A stretch of DNA of 64,000 nt, taken from CALEMW01 sp964343835 (GTDB taxonomy: Bacteria; Krumholzibacteriota; Krumholzibacteriia; LZORAL124-64-63). Numbering within the stretch: the first letter of the stretch is position 1; each line of letters opens with the position of its first letter. Position numbers and translations under genes: made by a program. The stretch spans positions 62,001 through 126,000 of the forward strand of contig CAYFKR010000007.1 of NCBI GenBank assembly GCA_964343835.1, in the 5' to 3' direction. The notes under the pieces were generated by a model. That model had not been told where the DNA came from, made no database searches, and worked only from the letters and a program-made list of their open reading frames with translations. Shown here piece after piece: positions 18,206-25,750 of this stretch.

Positions 18206-18838
18206 TTGGACGTCGCCCAGAGCCCCGAACGCACCATCGACGACCTCTGCGCCCGCGCCGTCTCCGGCGACGGTCGCGCCGAGGCCGCGCTGTTCGAGGA
18301 TTTGCGCGTAAGGTTCCTGTCGCTGGCGAAACGGAGAGTTCGTCCGGAGCATGCGGAAGACGTGGCTCAGGACGCTCTCGGGATCGTCCTCGCGAAGTAT
18401 CGGGACCGTCCCACCACCGATGGCTTTCTCATCTGGAGTCTGACCGTGCTGCGCAACGTGATCGGCAACCACTACCAGTCCCGCCGCCGCGACGTCGAGC
18501 GAACGACGCAGGTGGAGGACTGGCGCACCGTGCCCGAGGCATCGGTGGCCGTCGATCCCGTCGAGACGATGGAGCACGAGGAGACGGTGTCCATGCTGGA
18601 GCAGGGCATTGAACTCCTGGCGCGGAAGTACCCGCGCTGCGGCACCATCTTCACCCGCATCCTCGAGAGTCTCGAGAAGGGCGGGGGTCAGCGCGAGGTC
18701 TCCCAGAGAGCCTACGAGCTCGTCCGGAAATCGGAGCCGGACCTGTCGCGCAACAGCTTCTACGTGGCCCTGCACCGCTGCCGATCGCAGCTGAGGACCC
18801 TCATGGAGAAGCACGACCTGGGAGTCGATCATGTCTGA
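18206..18838 (+). CDS. ECF-like RNA polymerase sigma factor
   Basis: 210 residues from a TTG start at 18206, preceded by GGGAGAG at 5 nt. Region 2 is residues about 25-95 (ALFEDLRVRFLSLAKRRV, EHAEDVAQDALGIVL, WSLTVLRNVIGNHYQSRRRD). Region 4 is residues about 130-205 with an insertion (GGGQREVSQRAYELV) before the helix-turn-helix (SRNSFYVALHRCRSQLR). An in-frame ATG at 18068 would overlap the divergent CHAT gene and adds a proline-rich tail, so it is less likely. Its last 8 bases overlap the anti-sigma start. Confidence 0.85.
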   Translation: MDVAQSPERTIDDLCARAVSGDGRAEAALFEDLRVRFLSLAKRRVRPEHAEDVAQDALGIVLAKYRDRPTTDGFLIWSLTVLRNVIGNHYQSRRRDVERTTQVEDWRTVPEASVAVDPVETMEHEETVSMLEQGIELLARKYPRCGTIFTRILESLEKGGGQREVSQRAYELVRKSEPDLSRNSFYVALHRCRSQLRTLMEKHDLGVDHV

Positions 18839-19619
18839 ACGGAGTCGCGAGACCATCCGCGTCGAGGATCTGCTGACCGCCTATGCCATGGGCCTGCTGG
18901 ACGCCGCCGACACCCGGCGCGTGGAGGACGCCCTGGCCGCCGACCCGGACCTGCTCGACCAGCTCTACGACGAGGCTCCCGTGGACCTGGCCATCGCCGC
19001 CGAGCCCGGCCGCCTGGCCGCCGCCGGCCGCCGCGGCCTGGCCGCATCGACCCCCGGCGTGATGGAGCGGGTCGCCGCCTGGCTGCACGACCTGTGGACG
19101 CCCAAGGTGGCCGCTCCCGTGCTGACCCTGGCCTTCGCCCTGGCCCTGGTGCTGATTCCCGGCGCCGACGGCAAGTTCCGCCACCTGGCCGACCTCACGG
19201 CCCTGGACTACGCCCATGTCGAGGTGCGCTCCGCTCCCGGCACCGCCGACGACCTCTTCACCGCCGCCATGGACGCCTACCTGGACGGCCGCTGGCTCGA
19301 GGCCGCCTCCGGCCTGGACGACGCCCTGGGCGCCGCCGACGCCGACGCCTGGTCCCGCCGCGACCAGGCCCTGCTCTACCAGGGCAGCGCCCTGCTCCTG
19401 GGCGGGCGCGCCGACGCCGCCCTGACGCCCCTGACCGAGGCCAGCGCCTCGTCCCTGCCCCCGGTGCGCGAGCGCGCCCGCTGGCAGGCCGTGCAGGCCC
19501 GCCTGGTCACCGGCGACGCCGACGGCGCCCGCGCCGACCTGGAGGGCCTGACGTCCAGCCCGGTCTACGGCCCCCGCGCCGCGGCCCTGCTGGAGGAGCT
19601 GGCCGGCCTGACGCCCTGA
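18831..19619 (+). CDS. Membrane anti-sigma factor with periplasmic TPR-like domain
   Basis: 262 residues. Residues 1-85 are a cytoplasmic helical anti-sigma-like domain (LLTAYAMGLLDAADTRRVEDAL, the usual pattern of anti-sigma N termini, but without the HxxxCxxC zinc motif). Residues 93-110 are one transmembrane helix (VAAPVLTLAFALALVLIP). Residues 120-262 are periplasmic and TPR-like (AAMDAYLDGRWLEAASGLDDAL, LLYQGSALLLGGRADAAL). It overlaps the sigma gene by 8 nt, as coupled sigma/anti-sigma pairs do. It presumably holds the sigma until a periplasmic signal, possibly the CHAT protease, acts on it. Confidence 0.8.
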   Translation: MSERSRETIRVEDLLTAYAMGLLDAADTRRVEDALAADPDLLDQLYDEAPVDLAIAAEPGRLAAAGRRGLAASTPGVMERVAAWLHDLWTPKVAAPVLTLAFALALVLIPGADGKFRHLADLTALDYAHVEVRSAPGTADDLFTAAMDAYLDGRWLEAASGLDDALGAADADAWSRRDQALLYQGSALLLGGRADAALTPLTEASASSLPPVRERARWQAVQARLVTGDADGARADLEGLTSSPVYGPRAAALLEELAGLTP

Positions 19620-19669
19620 TTCCGACACCCGTTTTCACATGCCGCAAGCCATCGAAGCGGTCCGCCCGG

Positions 19670-19698
19670 TTGATGTTCGGTGAGATCCCTGATACACT
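19670..19698 (+). promoter_or_regulatory. Promoter of the 19749 secreted protein
   Basis: TTGATG (19670-19675), a 17-bp spacer and TACACT (19693-19698). TGA directly before the -10 makes it an extended -10. The ATG lies about 44 bp beyond the expected start of transcription. Confidence 0.7.
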
Positions 19699-19748
19699 CG
19701 TCGGGACAACGCCATGCCCCGTCATGCCCGCGATCCGGGAGATCCGCC

Positions 19749-20408
19749 ATGCTCCGATACCGCCTCCTCCCGCTGCTGTTGCTGTGCGTCCTCGCGCCGG
19801 CGACCCTCGCCCAGTTCGCCTCCGGCCAGATCGGCAACCTGAACCCGCCGGTGCCGCCGTCGGTGGAGAACATCGTGGTGGGGAACCAGGCTTTCGCCTA
19901 CCTGGTCGATCCGGCCGCCTCCGGCCTGCAGGGCCCCGGCTTCCAGCTCGAGGCCGTCCACATGCTGCTGGACTTCACGCCGTCCCAGGTCCCCGTGAAC
20001 ATCGTCGTGAGCGCCGGCCTGATGCACGCCGTGTGGGATCAGATCATCGACCAGTGGGTGCCCGGCGACCAGATGTGCGCCACGCCCCCCATCACCTACA
20101 CGATCGCCAACCCCGGCCTGTTCGACGTGATGGTTCCGGTCACCGGTGGCTGCGGCTGCCGTCCCATGGACGACATGTATTTCCTGATCATCCGCTTCCA
20201 CGAGGCCTTCCAGGCCGACCTGCCCACCGACGGCCAGCCCCAGCCGGGCATCGTGTACATGGACGACGCCGGCTTCTGGGTCGACATGTTCGGCTTCAAG
20301 CGCACGGCCACGGGCAAGGGGATCATCTGGGGGGACATCATCACCTGTTCGGCGCCCGTGGGGGCCGAGCCCACCACGTGGGGCGGGGTGAAGGCCCTGT
20401 ACCGCTAG
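19749..20408 (+). CDS. Secreted protein of unknown function with WGGVKALYR tail
   Basis: 219 residues. Signal peptide MLRYRLLPLLLLCVLAPATLAQ. The mature protein is beta-rich, with a Cys cluster (GGCGCRPMDD). The last nine residues are WGGVKALYR, matching the tail FGELKAMFR of the 8506-9288 protein. The rest of the two proteins is not obviously related. It has a strong promoter and its own terminator, so it is a single-gene unit. Function unknown. Confidence 0.7.
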   Translation: MLRYRLLPLLLLCVLAPATLAQFASGQIGNLNPPVPPSVENIVVGNQAFAYLVDPAASGLQGPGFQLEAVHMLLDFTPSQVPVNIVVSAGLMHAVWDQIIDQWVPGDQMCATPPITYTIANPGLFDVMVPVTGGCGCRPMDDMYFLIIRFHEAFQADLPTDGQPQPGIVYMDDAGFWVDMFGFKRTATGKGIIWGDIITCSAPVGAEPTTWGGVKALYR

Positions 20409-20433
20409 TCGATTCCGACATCGATCCGAGCCG

Positions 20434-20464
20434 CCGCGGGCGCGTGATCTCCACGCGCCCGCGG
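20434..20464 (+). terminator. Terminator-like hairpin after the 19749 gene
   Basis: A 13-bp perfect stem CCGCGGGCGCGTG/CACGCGCCCGCGG with a 5-nt loop, then TTCCGTTTC. Confidence 0.7.
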
Positions 20465-20517
20465 TTCCGTTTCGGGCCGGGCTTGCCCCACGACCCGCGA
20501 TCCCCCACCTTGGTCCC

Positions 20518-21663
20518 ATGTTCATCTACCAGGAAAACGGCGAAGCCTTCGCCAAATGCGCCGGCGGTCTCGAGGATCCCCTGGCCCGCGAACTCGCGGA
20601 GCTCGGAGCCGAGGACATCGCCCCCACCTTCCGCGGCGTGGCCTTCCGGGCCGACCCGCGCACGCTCTACCGGGCCGTGCTCGAGTCACGCCTCTCGAGC
20701 CACGTGCTCGCTCCCCTCGTGTCGTTCGAGTGCCGGTCCGACCAGGAACTCTATGACGCGGCGAAGAGGGTCGACTGGAGCACCCTGCTCGGCCTCGACG
20801 ACACCTTCGCCATCCAGGCCCGCGTGGTGCAGAGCACCATCACGCACGAGCGGTACGCGGTGCAGCGCCTGAAGGACGGCATCGCCGACTGGTTCATGGA
20901 CCGGGAGGGGAAGCGCCCGTCGGTGGACCGCGAGAACCCGACGATCCGCTTCGACCTGAACATCCGTCGCGACCGCGCGGTGATCAGCATCGACGCCTCC
21001 CGCGGCGCCCTGCACATGCGCGGCTATCGCACCGAGTCGGTGGAGGCCCCCATGCGCGAGACCCTGGCCGCGGCCATCCTCGAGGGTGCGCGCTGGGACG
21101 GTTCGCAGCCCCTGGTGGATCCCATGTGCGGGTCGGGGACGGTGCTGGCCGAGGGGCTGCTGAGGGTCGGCGGCGTGCCGGCCGGCTGGCGTCGGTGCCG
21201 CCGACGTCCGCCCGTCTCCTCGCTTCCCGACTTCGATCAGGCCGTGTGGGACGACGTCTGGACCGCCACCCAGGCCGTCCGCCGCGACGTGCCGGAAGGG
21301 TTGATCCGCGGCTCCGACATCGACAGCGGGGCCCTGCGCGCCACCCGCGCCAACCTGCGCAAGGTGCCGGGTGGTTCGGGTGTGACCCTGTCGCGCAGCG
21401 ACTTCCGCGATCTCGACGGTTTTCAGGACTCCCTGATCGTCGTCAACCCGCCCTACGGCGTGCGCCTCGAGGACCACGACACCGCCCTGGAGCTGTACCG
21501 GGACCTCGGCAGCTGGCTCAAGCACAAGTGCACCGGCAGCACCGCCTGGGTGCTGTGCGGCGACAAGGAGCTGGTGTGGGCCCTGGGGCTGCGGCCGAAG
21601 ATCAAGGTGCCCGTCCGCAACGGCGCCCTCGACTGCACCCTCGTCCAGCTGGAGCTCTACTGA
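20518..21663 (+). CDS. THUMP-domain class I rRNA methyltransferase (RlmL N-terminal type)
   Basis: 381 residues. N-terminal ferredoxin-like/THUMP region (residues 1-160; FAKCAGGLEDPLARELAELG), then a Rossmann methyltransferase of the UPF0020 family. SAM-binding DPMCGSGT begins at Asp201, and the catalytic NPPYG at Asn310 is that of N2-guanine methyltransferases. The closest well-known relative is the N-terminal half of E. coli RlmL, which makes m2G2445 in 23S rRNA; here the C-terminal RlmK half is absent. The ATG at 20518 has no clear Shine-Dalgarno sequence. The stop overlaps the next start as TGATG. Confidence 0.9.
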   Translation: MFIYQENGEAFAKCAGGLEDPLARELAELGAEDIAPTFRGVAFRADPRTLYRAVLESRLSSHVLAPLVSFECRSDQELYDAAKRVDWSTLLGLDDTFAIQARVVQSTITHERYAVQRLKDGIADWFMDREGKRPSVDRENPTIRFDLNIRRDRAVISIDASRGALHMRGYRTESVEAPMRETLAAAILEGARWDGSQPLVDPMCGSGTVLAEGLLRVGGVPAGWRRCRRRPPVSSLPDFDQAVWDDVWTATQAVRRDVPEGLIRGSDIDSGALRATRANLRKVPGGSGVTLSRSDFRDLDGFQDSLIVVNPPYGVRLEDHDTALELYRDLGSWLKHKCTGSTAWVLCGDKELVWALGLRPKIKVPVRNGALDCTLVQLELY

Positions 21664-22490
21664 TGGACCCTGCCCGTGTCGAGCGGTGGCTGGGGGCGGC
21701 GATGGCCGCCGTCGGGACCGTTTCGCCGCGGCTGGGCGGGAGGATGGCCCTGCGGCTGTTCTGCACGCCCATGACGCCGCCGCCGTCGTCGGGGGCGCGG
21801 GCGTGGCTTGCCGCGGCCGACCGCCATGAGGTTGCGGTCGATGGCGGCACGGTCGCCTGCCACGAGGTCGGCGAGGGCCCGCCGGTGCTGCTGGTCCACG
21901 GCTGGAGCACGTCGGGTTCGAGCCTGCGCGTGATCGCCGACTCGCTGGCCGCCGCCGGCCACCGCGCCGTGGCGGTGGACCTGCCCGCCCACGGCGTCTC
22001 CACCGGGCGCACCACCAACATGCTCGAGTCGGCCCGGGCCCTCGGCGCCGTGCTGCGCGAGCGCGGCCCCTTCGCCGGCGCCGTGTGCCACTCCTTCGGC
22101 GCGCCTGCCCTGTTGCTGGCCCTGGAACTCGACCTCGGGCCGCGGCCCGAACGCCTGGTCACGGTCGGCGCGCCCATGGACATGGACAAGGTCTTCTCCG
22201 ACTATGCCCGCCGTCTTCGCGTGCCCCCCGCCGCCGAACGCGACATGCGCGCCCGGGTGGACCGCATCTTCGGCCGCCCCTTCCTGGACTACGACATCCC
22301 CGCCGCCGCCGCCCGCTTCGGCGACCGTCTGCTGGTGATCCACGACACCGAGGACCGCGACGTCCCCCACATCGAGGGCGCGACCATGGCCGGCGAGCAC
22401 GGCACGCTCCTGACCACCGAGGGACTCGGACACAACCGCGTGCTGCGCTCCCGCGAGGTGGCGGGCCGCATCGTCGACTTCCTGTCCTGA
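21663..22490 (+). CDS. Alpha/beta hydrolase
   Basis: 275 residues. Canonical fold landmarks: oxyanion HGWSTSGSS, nucleophile elbow CHSFGA (Ser in a C-x-S-x-G variant of GxSxG), acid in HDTEDRDVP, and catalytic His in GLGHNR. The start overlaps the preceding methyltransferase stop by one base (TGATG), so the two are translated together, but no functional link is evident. Substrate unknown. It ends 4 bp from the convergent SulP gene. Confidence 0.85.
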   Translation: MDPARVERWLGAAMAAVGTVSPRLGGRMALRLFCTPMTPPPSSGARAWLAAADRHEVAVDGGTVACHEVGEGPPVLLVHGWSTSGSSLRVIADSLAAAGHRAVAVDLPAHGVSTGRTTNMLESARALGAVLRERGPFAGAVCHSFGAPALLLALELDLGPRPERLVTVGAPMDMDKVFSDYARRLRVPPAAERDMRARVDRIFGRPFLDYDIPAAAARFGDRLLVIHDTEDRDVPHIEGATMAGEHGTLLTTEGLGHNRVLRSREVAGRIVDFLS

Positions 22491-22494
22491 TCGG

Positions 22495-24648
22495 TTATTC
22501 CACGGCCAGCGGGTAGCCGGCCGCTTCCCAGCCCAGCAATCCGCCCTGCAGCACACACACGTCGTCGTACCCCAGATCGTGGAGGATGTGGGAGGCGAGG
22601 GTGCTGCGCCGTCCGATACGGCTGACCAGCACGATGCGTCGGTCGCGGGGCAGGTCGGGGTCGCCGCCTGCCAGGCGGGGGAGGGGGCGGTTCAGGGATC
22701 CCGGCACGTGCCAGCGCCGGTACTCGCGGTCCTCTCCCACGTCTACCAGCAGCAGGGCGTCGTGGTCGTCGTCCAGCAGGGCGCGCACCTCGCTCGGGCG
22801 CACGTGGTCCACCGGGTGGTGGGAGATGCCGGCCATGGTGTCGTGGTCGGCGCTCTCCACGTGCTTGGGCAGCGCCACGCACTCGGCGAAGACGCGATGC
22901 TCGCATTCGTAGATGCAGATGCCGGGATGGAGCACGTTGTGGAAGAGGTGGCCGATGGTGTCGTCCTTGCGCAGCACGTTGTGGTGGCCGAGGGTGCGCA
23001 GGAACCCGCTGAGGCTCATGAGGTGCAGCACGCGGGGGCGCACGCCCTCCAGGTACACGTCGCCGCCGCGGTCGCGGAAGCGCCGCACCAGGGCCTCGAG
23101 CATGTGGATGCCGCTCACGTCGCAGTGGTTCACGCGCTGCATGCGCAGCAGCAGGAAGATCAGTCCCGGACGACGTTCCCGCAGCCGCGACAGTTCCTCT
23201 TCCACGTGGTGGACCGCCCCGAAGTACAGCGATCCCTCGATCTCCACGATGCCCATCTGCGGACAGCCGTGCCGCCGGTTCCGGCGGGGCACCAGATGGG
23301 CGAACGACTCGTCCGGCACCACCTCGTGCACCACCGGCGTGGACGTGCGCATGAGGTACCGCGCGAACGATACGAACATGCCCGCCAGCACCGCGAACTC
23401 GAGGGGCAGGATCAGGGTCGCCAGGAAGGTGGCGATGAGGATGGTTGAGTCGCCCCGCGAGCTGCGCACGATGCGGGCGATCTCCGCCCGGTCCACCATG
23501 CCCCACGCCGTGGCCAGCAGCACCCCCGCCACCGCGGCCCGGGGCAGGAACGCCGCCAGCGGTGCGAACAGGAACAGCGCCAGCAGCACCCAAAGACCGG
23601 AAGAGATGGAGGCGAGGGGCTTGTTGCCGCCGGTCTCATAGTTTACGGCCGTCCGCGTGAACGACCCCGACGCCGTGTAGCCCGACAGGAACCCGCAGGC
23701 GATGCTCGCCAGTCCCTGCCCCACGAATTCCTGGTTGCTGTCCAGCCGCTGTCCGCTCTGGGCCGCGATGGACCGCGAAATGGACATGGCCTCCACCAGC
23801 CCGATGGCCGCGATGGCCAATGCGCCCGCCGACAGCCGGCCGATGAGCTCCAGGTCCAGCATGGGCAGGCTGCGCAGGGGCGGCAGCGACCGCGGCAACT
23901 CGCCGATGACGGCCACTCCACGCGCGTCCAGATCCAGCAGCCCCGTCACGGTCGCGGCCACGACCATGGCCAGCAACGCGGCCGGCCACCGCGGCTTCAA
24001 CCGCTTCACCAGCACCACGACGGCCAGGGCCCCGATCCCCACCGCCGCGCTCGCCGCATGGGTCGTGCCCAGCCCGCGTCCGATCTCCAGGGCCGTGTCC
24101 AGGAACACGGGCCGGCTCTCCAGGTCCAGCCGCAGCAGGTGCCGGAGCTGGTTCACCCCGATCAGCACCGCCGCGCCGGCGGTGAAGCCCACCACCACCG
24201 AATCCGACACGAAGTTCACCAGCGCTCCCATGCGCGCCAGCCCCATCACGACCTTCAGCACGCCCACCATCACCGCCAGCAACCCGGCTGCGGTGATGAA
24301 CTCCGGCGTGCCCGGTCGCGCCACCATCAGCAGCGTGGCCAGCACCAGCAGCGAACTGGCGTTGGTCGGTCCGGTGTGCAGATGCCGCGACGATCCCCAC
24401 AGCGCGCCCACGATCGCGGCCACCACCGCCGTGTAGATCCCCATCTGGGGCGGCAGCTCCGCGATCATGGCGTAGGCGATGGCCTGGGGCAGCAGCACCA
24501 CCGCGATGGTGAGGCCCGCCACCAGGTCCGGGCGCACGTCCGCCGTGCGGATGCCGCGCAGCACCTCGACCGGGCGTGCGAAGTAGGCGCCCTCGTCGCT
24601 CAGCCAGCGGCGGATTGCTTCCAGGGTCGATGTCTTCCTCGTGGACAT
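22495..24648 (-). CDS. SulP family anion transporter with STAS and rhodanese-like domains
   Basis: 717 residues. Residues about 30-450 form the SulP membrane domain (DLVAGLTIAVVLLPQAIAYA, GPTNASSLLVLATL). Residues 480-590 form a STAS regulatory domain (GIVEIEGSLYFGAVHHVEE, VNHCDVSGIHMLEAL). Residues 605-717 form a rhodanese-like domain (LLVDVGEDREYRRWHVPGSLN, LQGGLLGWEAAGYP). At the rhodanese active-site loop the catalytic Cys is replaced by Ser676 (SRIGRRS), so sulfurtransfer is unlikely and the domain may sense or bind. Probable substrates are sulfate, bicarbonate or similar anions. The 5' leader begins inside the long inverted repeat at 24660. Confidence 0.88.
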   Translation of the reverse strand: MSTRKTSTLEAIRRWLSDEGAYFARPVEVLRGIRTADVRPDLVAGLTIAVVLLPQAIAYAMIAELPPQMGIYTAVVAAIVGALWGSSRHLHTGPTNASSLLVLATLLMVARPGTPEFITAAGLLAVMVGVLKVVMGLARMGALVNFVSDSVVVGFTAGAAVLIGVNQLRHLLRLDLESRPVFLDTALEIGRGLGTTHAASAAVGIGALAVVVLVKRLKPRWPAALLAMVVAATVTGLLDLDARGVAVIGELPRSLPPLRSLPMLDLELIGRLSAGALAIAAIGLVEAMSISRSIAAQSGQRLDSNQEFVGQGLASIACGFLSGYTASGSFTRTAVNYETGGNKPLASISSGLWVLLALFLFAPLAAFLPRAAVAGVLLATAWGMVDRAEIARIVRSSRGDSTILIATFLATLILPLEFAVLAGMFVSFARYLMRTSTPVVHEVVPDESFAHLVPRRNRRHGCPQMGIVEIEGSLYFGAVHHVEEELSRLRERRPGLIFLLLRMQRVNHCDVSGIHMLEALVRRFRDRGGDVYLEGVRPRVLHLMSLSGFLRTLGHHNVLRKDDTIGHLFHNVLHPGICIYECEHRVFAECVALPKHVESADHDTMAGISHHPVDHVRPSEVRALLDDDHDALLLVDVGEDREYRRWHVPGSLNRPLPRLAGGDPDLPRDRRIVLVSRIGRRSTLASHILHDLGYDDVCVLQGGLLGWEAAGYPLAVE

Positions 24649-24659
24649 AGCGGGATCCT

Positions 24660-24831
24660 ATCCCATCGTTCGCCGTGGACAAACACGATTCACGGCAACA
24701 GGTGAGGCCGAGGGCATGAACGCTCCTCTCGAAACCACGTCGCTTCGCTCCAAGTGGTTTCGAGAGGAGCGTTCATGCCCTCGGCCGGCATCGGTGCCGT
24801 GAATCGTGTTTGAATATGGGAATGATGGGAT
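24660..24831. repeat. Long inverted repeat 1 (tip family A)
   Basis: Between the divergent SulP and lipoprotein genes. The inner arms 24706-24738 and 24754-24786 are perfectly complementary over 33 bp. The 15-nt tip 24739-24753 reads TTGGAGCGAAGCGAC on the minus strand. Outside lie a second perfect pair (24680-24697 with 24795-24812, 18 bp) and a third (ATCCCATC 24660-24667 with GATGGGAT 24824-24831), separated by diverged but alignable sequence. The tip plus 6 bp on each side is identical to repeat 2, although the stems are otherwise unrelated. It contains no open reading frame of note. Confidence 0.9.
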
Positions 24832-24894
24832 CGGTCCGTATGTATGAGGTGGGTCGACCCCTGGATGAATCCGCCCCTGGCAGAGGAGAGAACG

Positions 24895-25596
24895 ATGACG
24901 ACGAGGATGCTCGTTCTGGCGATGGTCGTGGTGGCGTTGGTCGGGTGTGACGACGGGCCGGAGACGGATGCGGACCTGACGGGGGTGGTGGTGGATGGCG
25001 ACGGGCGAGCCGTCGAAGGGGTTGCGATCGGGGTGGTGTTCCGGATGGACGGGATCGACCTGCCTGGCGATTGGAAGGGGATCGGGGAGAAGCCGTCGGC
25101 GGTGATCGCCTACGAGGTGGCGGAGCCCGGGCACGTCCTGTTCCGGGTCCTGGACTGGGAGCGGAACCTGGTGAGGACCCTCGTCGACGAGGATCAGGCG
25201 GCCGGCACGCACAGCTTCATCTGGGACGGGACGGACGGGAACGGCGACCGCATCCCCTCCGGCATGTACATCCCCGAACTCAGCGTGAACGGCGTCGTGA
25301 TCGACGAGTCGCGCCTCTTCCTCTATCTCCACGAGCCAGGCGAGATCCTGCTGGCTCCCCACGCCGTCACCGACGCCGCCGGCCGCTTCCGCATCTCCCG
25401 CGGCCTGCTCCCCCTCGGTGCCGATTACTGGACCACCGAGGAAGACGGCGACCCCGTCGTGCTAGCCACTGTTGAACACGAATTCCTCGTCCGCGTTGTC
25501 ATCGACGAGGGCGGCACCCTGATCCACTCCGATGCGATCACCGAGATCCCCGAGGGCTCCGCATCAGGCACCCACATCCGCATCACCCTCGAGTAG
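24895..25596 (+). CDS. Lipoprotein with FlgD-like Ig domain
   Basis: 233 residues. The ATG at 24895 follows GAGGAGAG. Lipobox LVGC after MLVLAMVVVA. Residues 25-60 resemble the start of a carboxypeptidase-regulatory-like domain (TGVVVDGDGRAVEGVAIGVV). Residues 70-140 are a FlgD-like Ig repeat (LFRVLDWERNLVRTLVDE, SFIWDGTDGNGDRIPSGMYI). A second regulatory-like strand set follows (VTDAAGRFRISRGLLPLG). Probably a surface or periplasmic binding protein; function unknown. Its stop codon touches the start of long inverted repeat 2. Confidence 0.7.
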   Translation: MTTRMLVLAMVVVALVGCDDGPETDADLTGVVVDGDGRAVEGVAIGVVFRMDGIDLPGDWKGIGEKPSAVIAYEVAEPGHVLFRVLDWERNLVRTLVDEDQAAGTHSFIWDGTDGNGDRIPSGMYIPELSVNGVVIDESRLFLYLHEPGEILLAPHAVTDAAGRFRISRGLLPLGADYWTTEEDGDPVVLATVEHEFLVRVVIDEGGTLIHSDAITEIPEGSASGTHIRITLE

Positions 25597-25750
25597 ATCC
25601 TGAGCGTGTCCAAGGTCTTCTCCCAAGGCGGAGGCGGGACACGAAGAGGCCCTTTCCAGAACCACTTGGAGCGAAGCGACGTGGTTCTGGAAAGGGCCTC
25701 TTCGTGTCCGGGCACCCCTTAGAAGAAGACCTTGAACACCCTCAGGATCC
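25596..25750. repeat. Long inverted repeat 2 (tip family A)
   Basis: Inner arms 25637-25665 and 25681-25709 are complementary over 29 bp; tip 25666-25680 is TTGGAGCGAAGCGAC. The outer left arm (25596-25622) is an imperfect inverted copy of the last codons of the convergent epimerase gene (25719-25750): GATCCTGAG, CAAGGTCTTCT and other blocks match with substitutions. It therefore overlaps coding sequence at its right end. Confidence 0.9.

Noticed and set aside
24660..25750. Long inverted repeats as sequencing or amplification fold-back artefacts
   Set aside because: Outer arms have diverged by many substitutions, and tips recur at separate loci with different stems. A fresh artefact would give identical arms and random tips.
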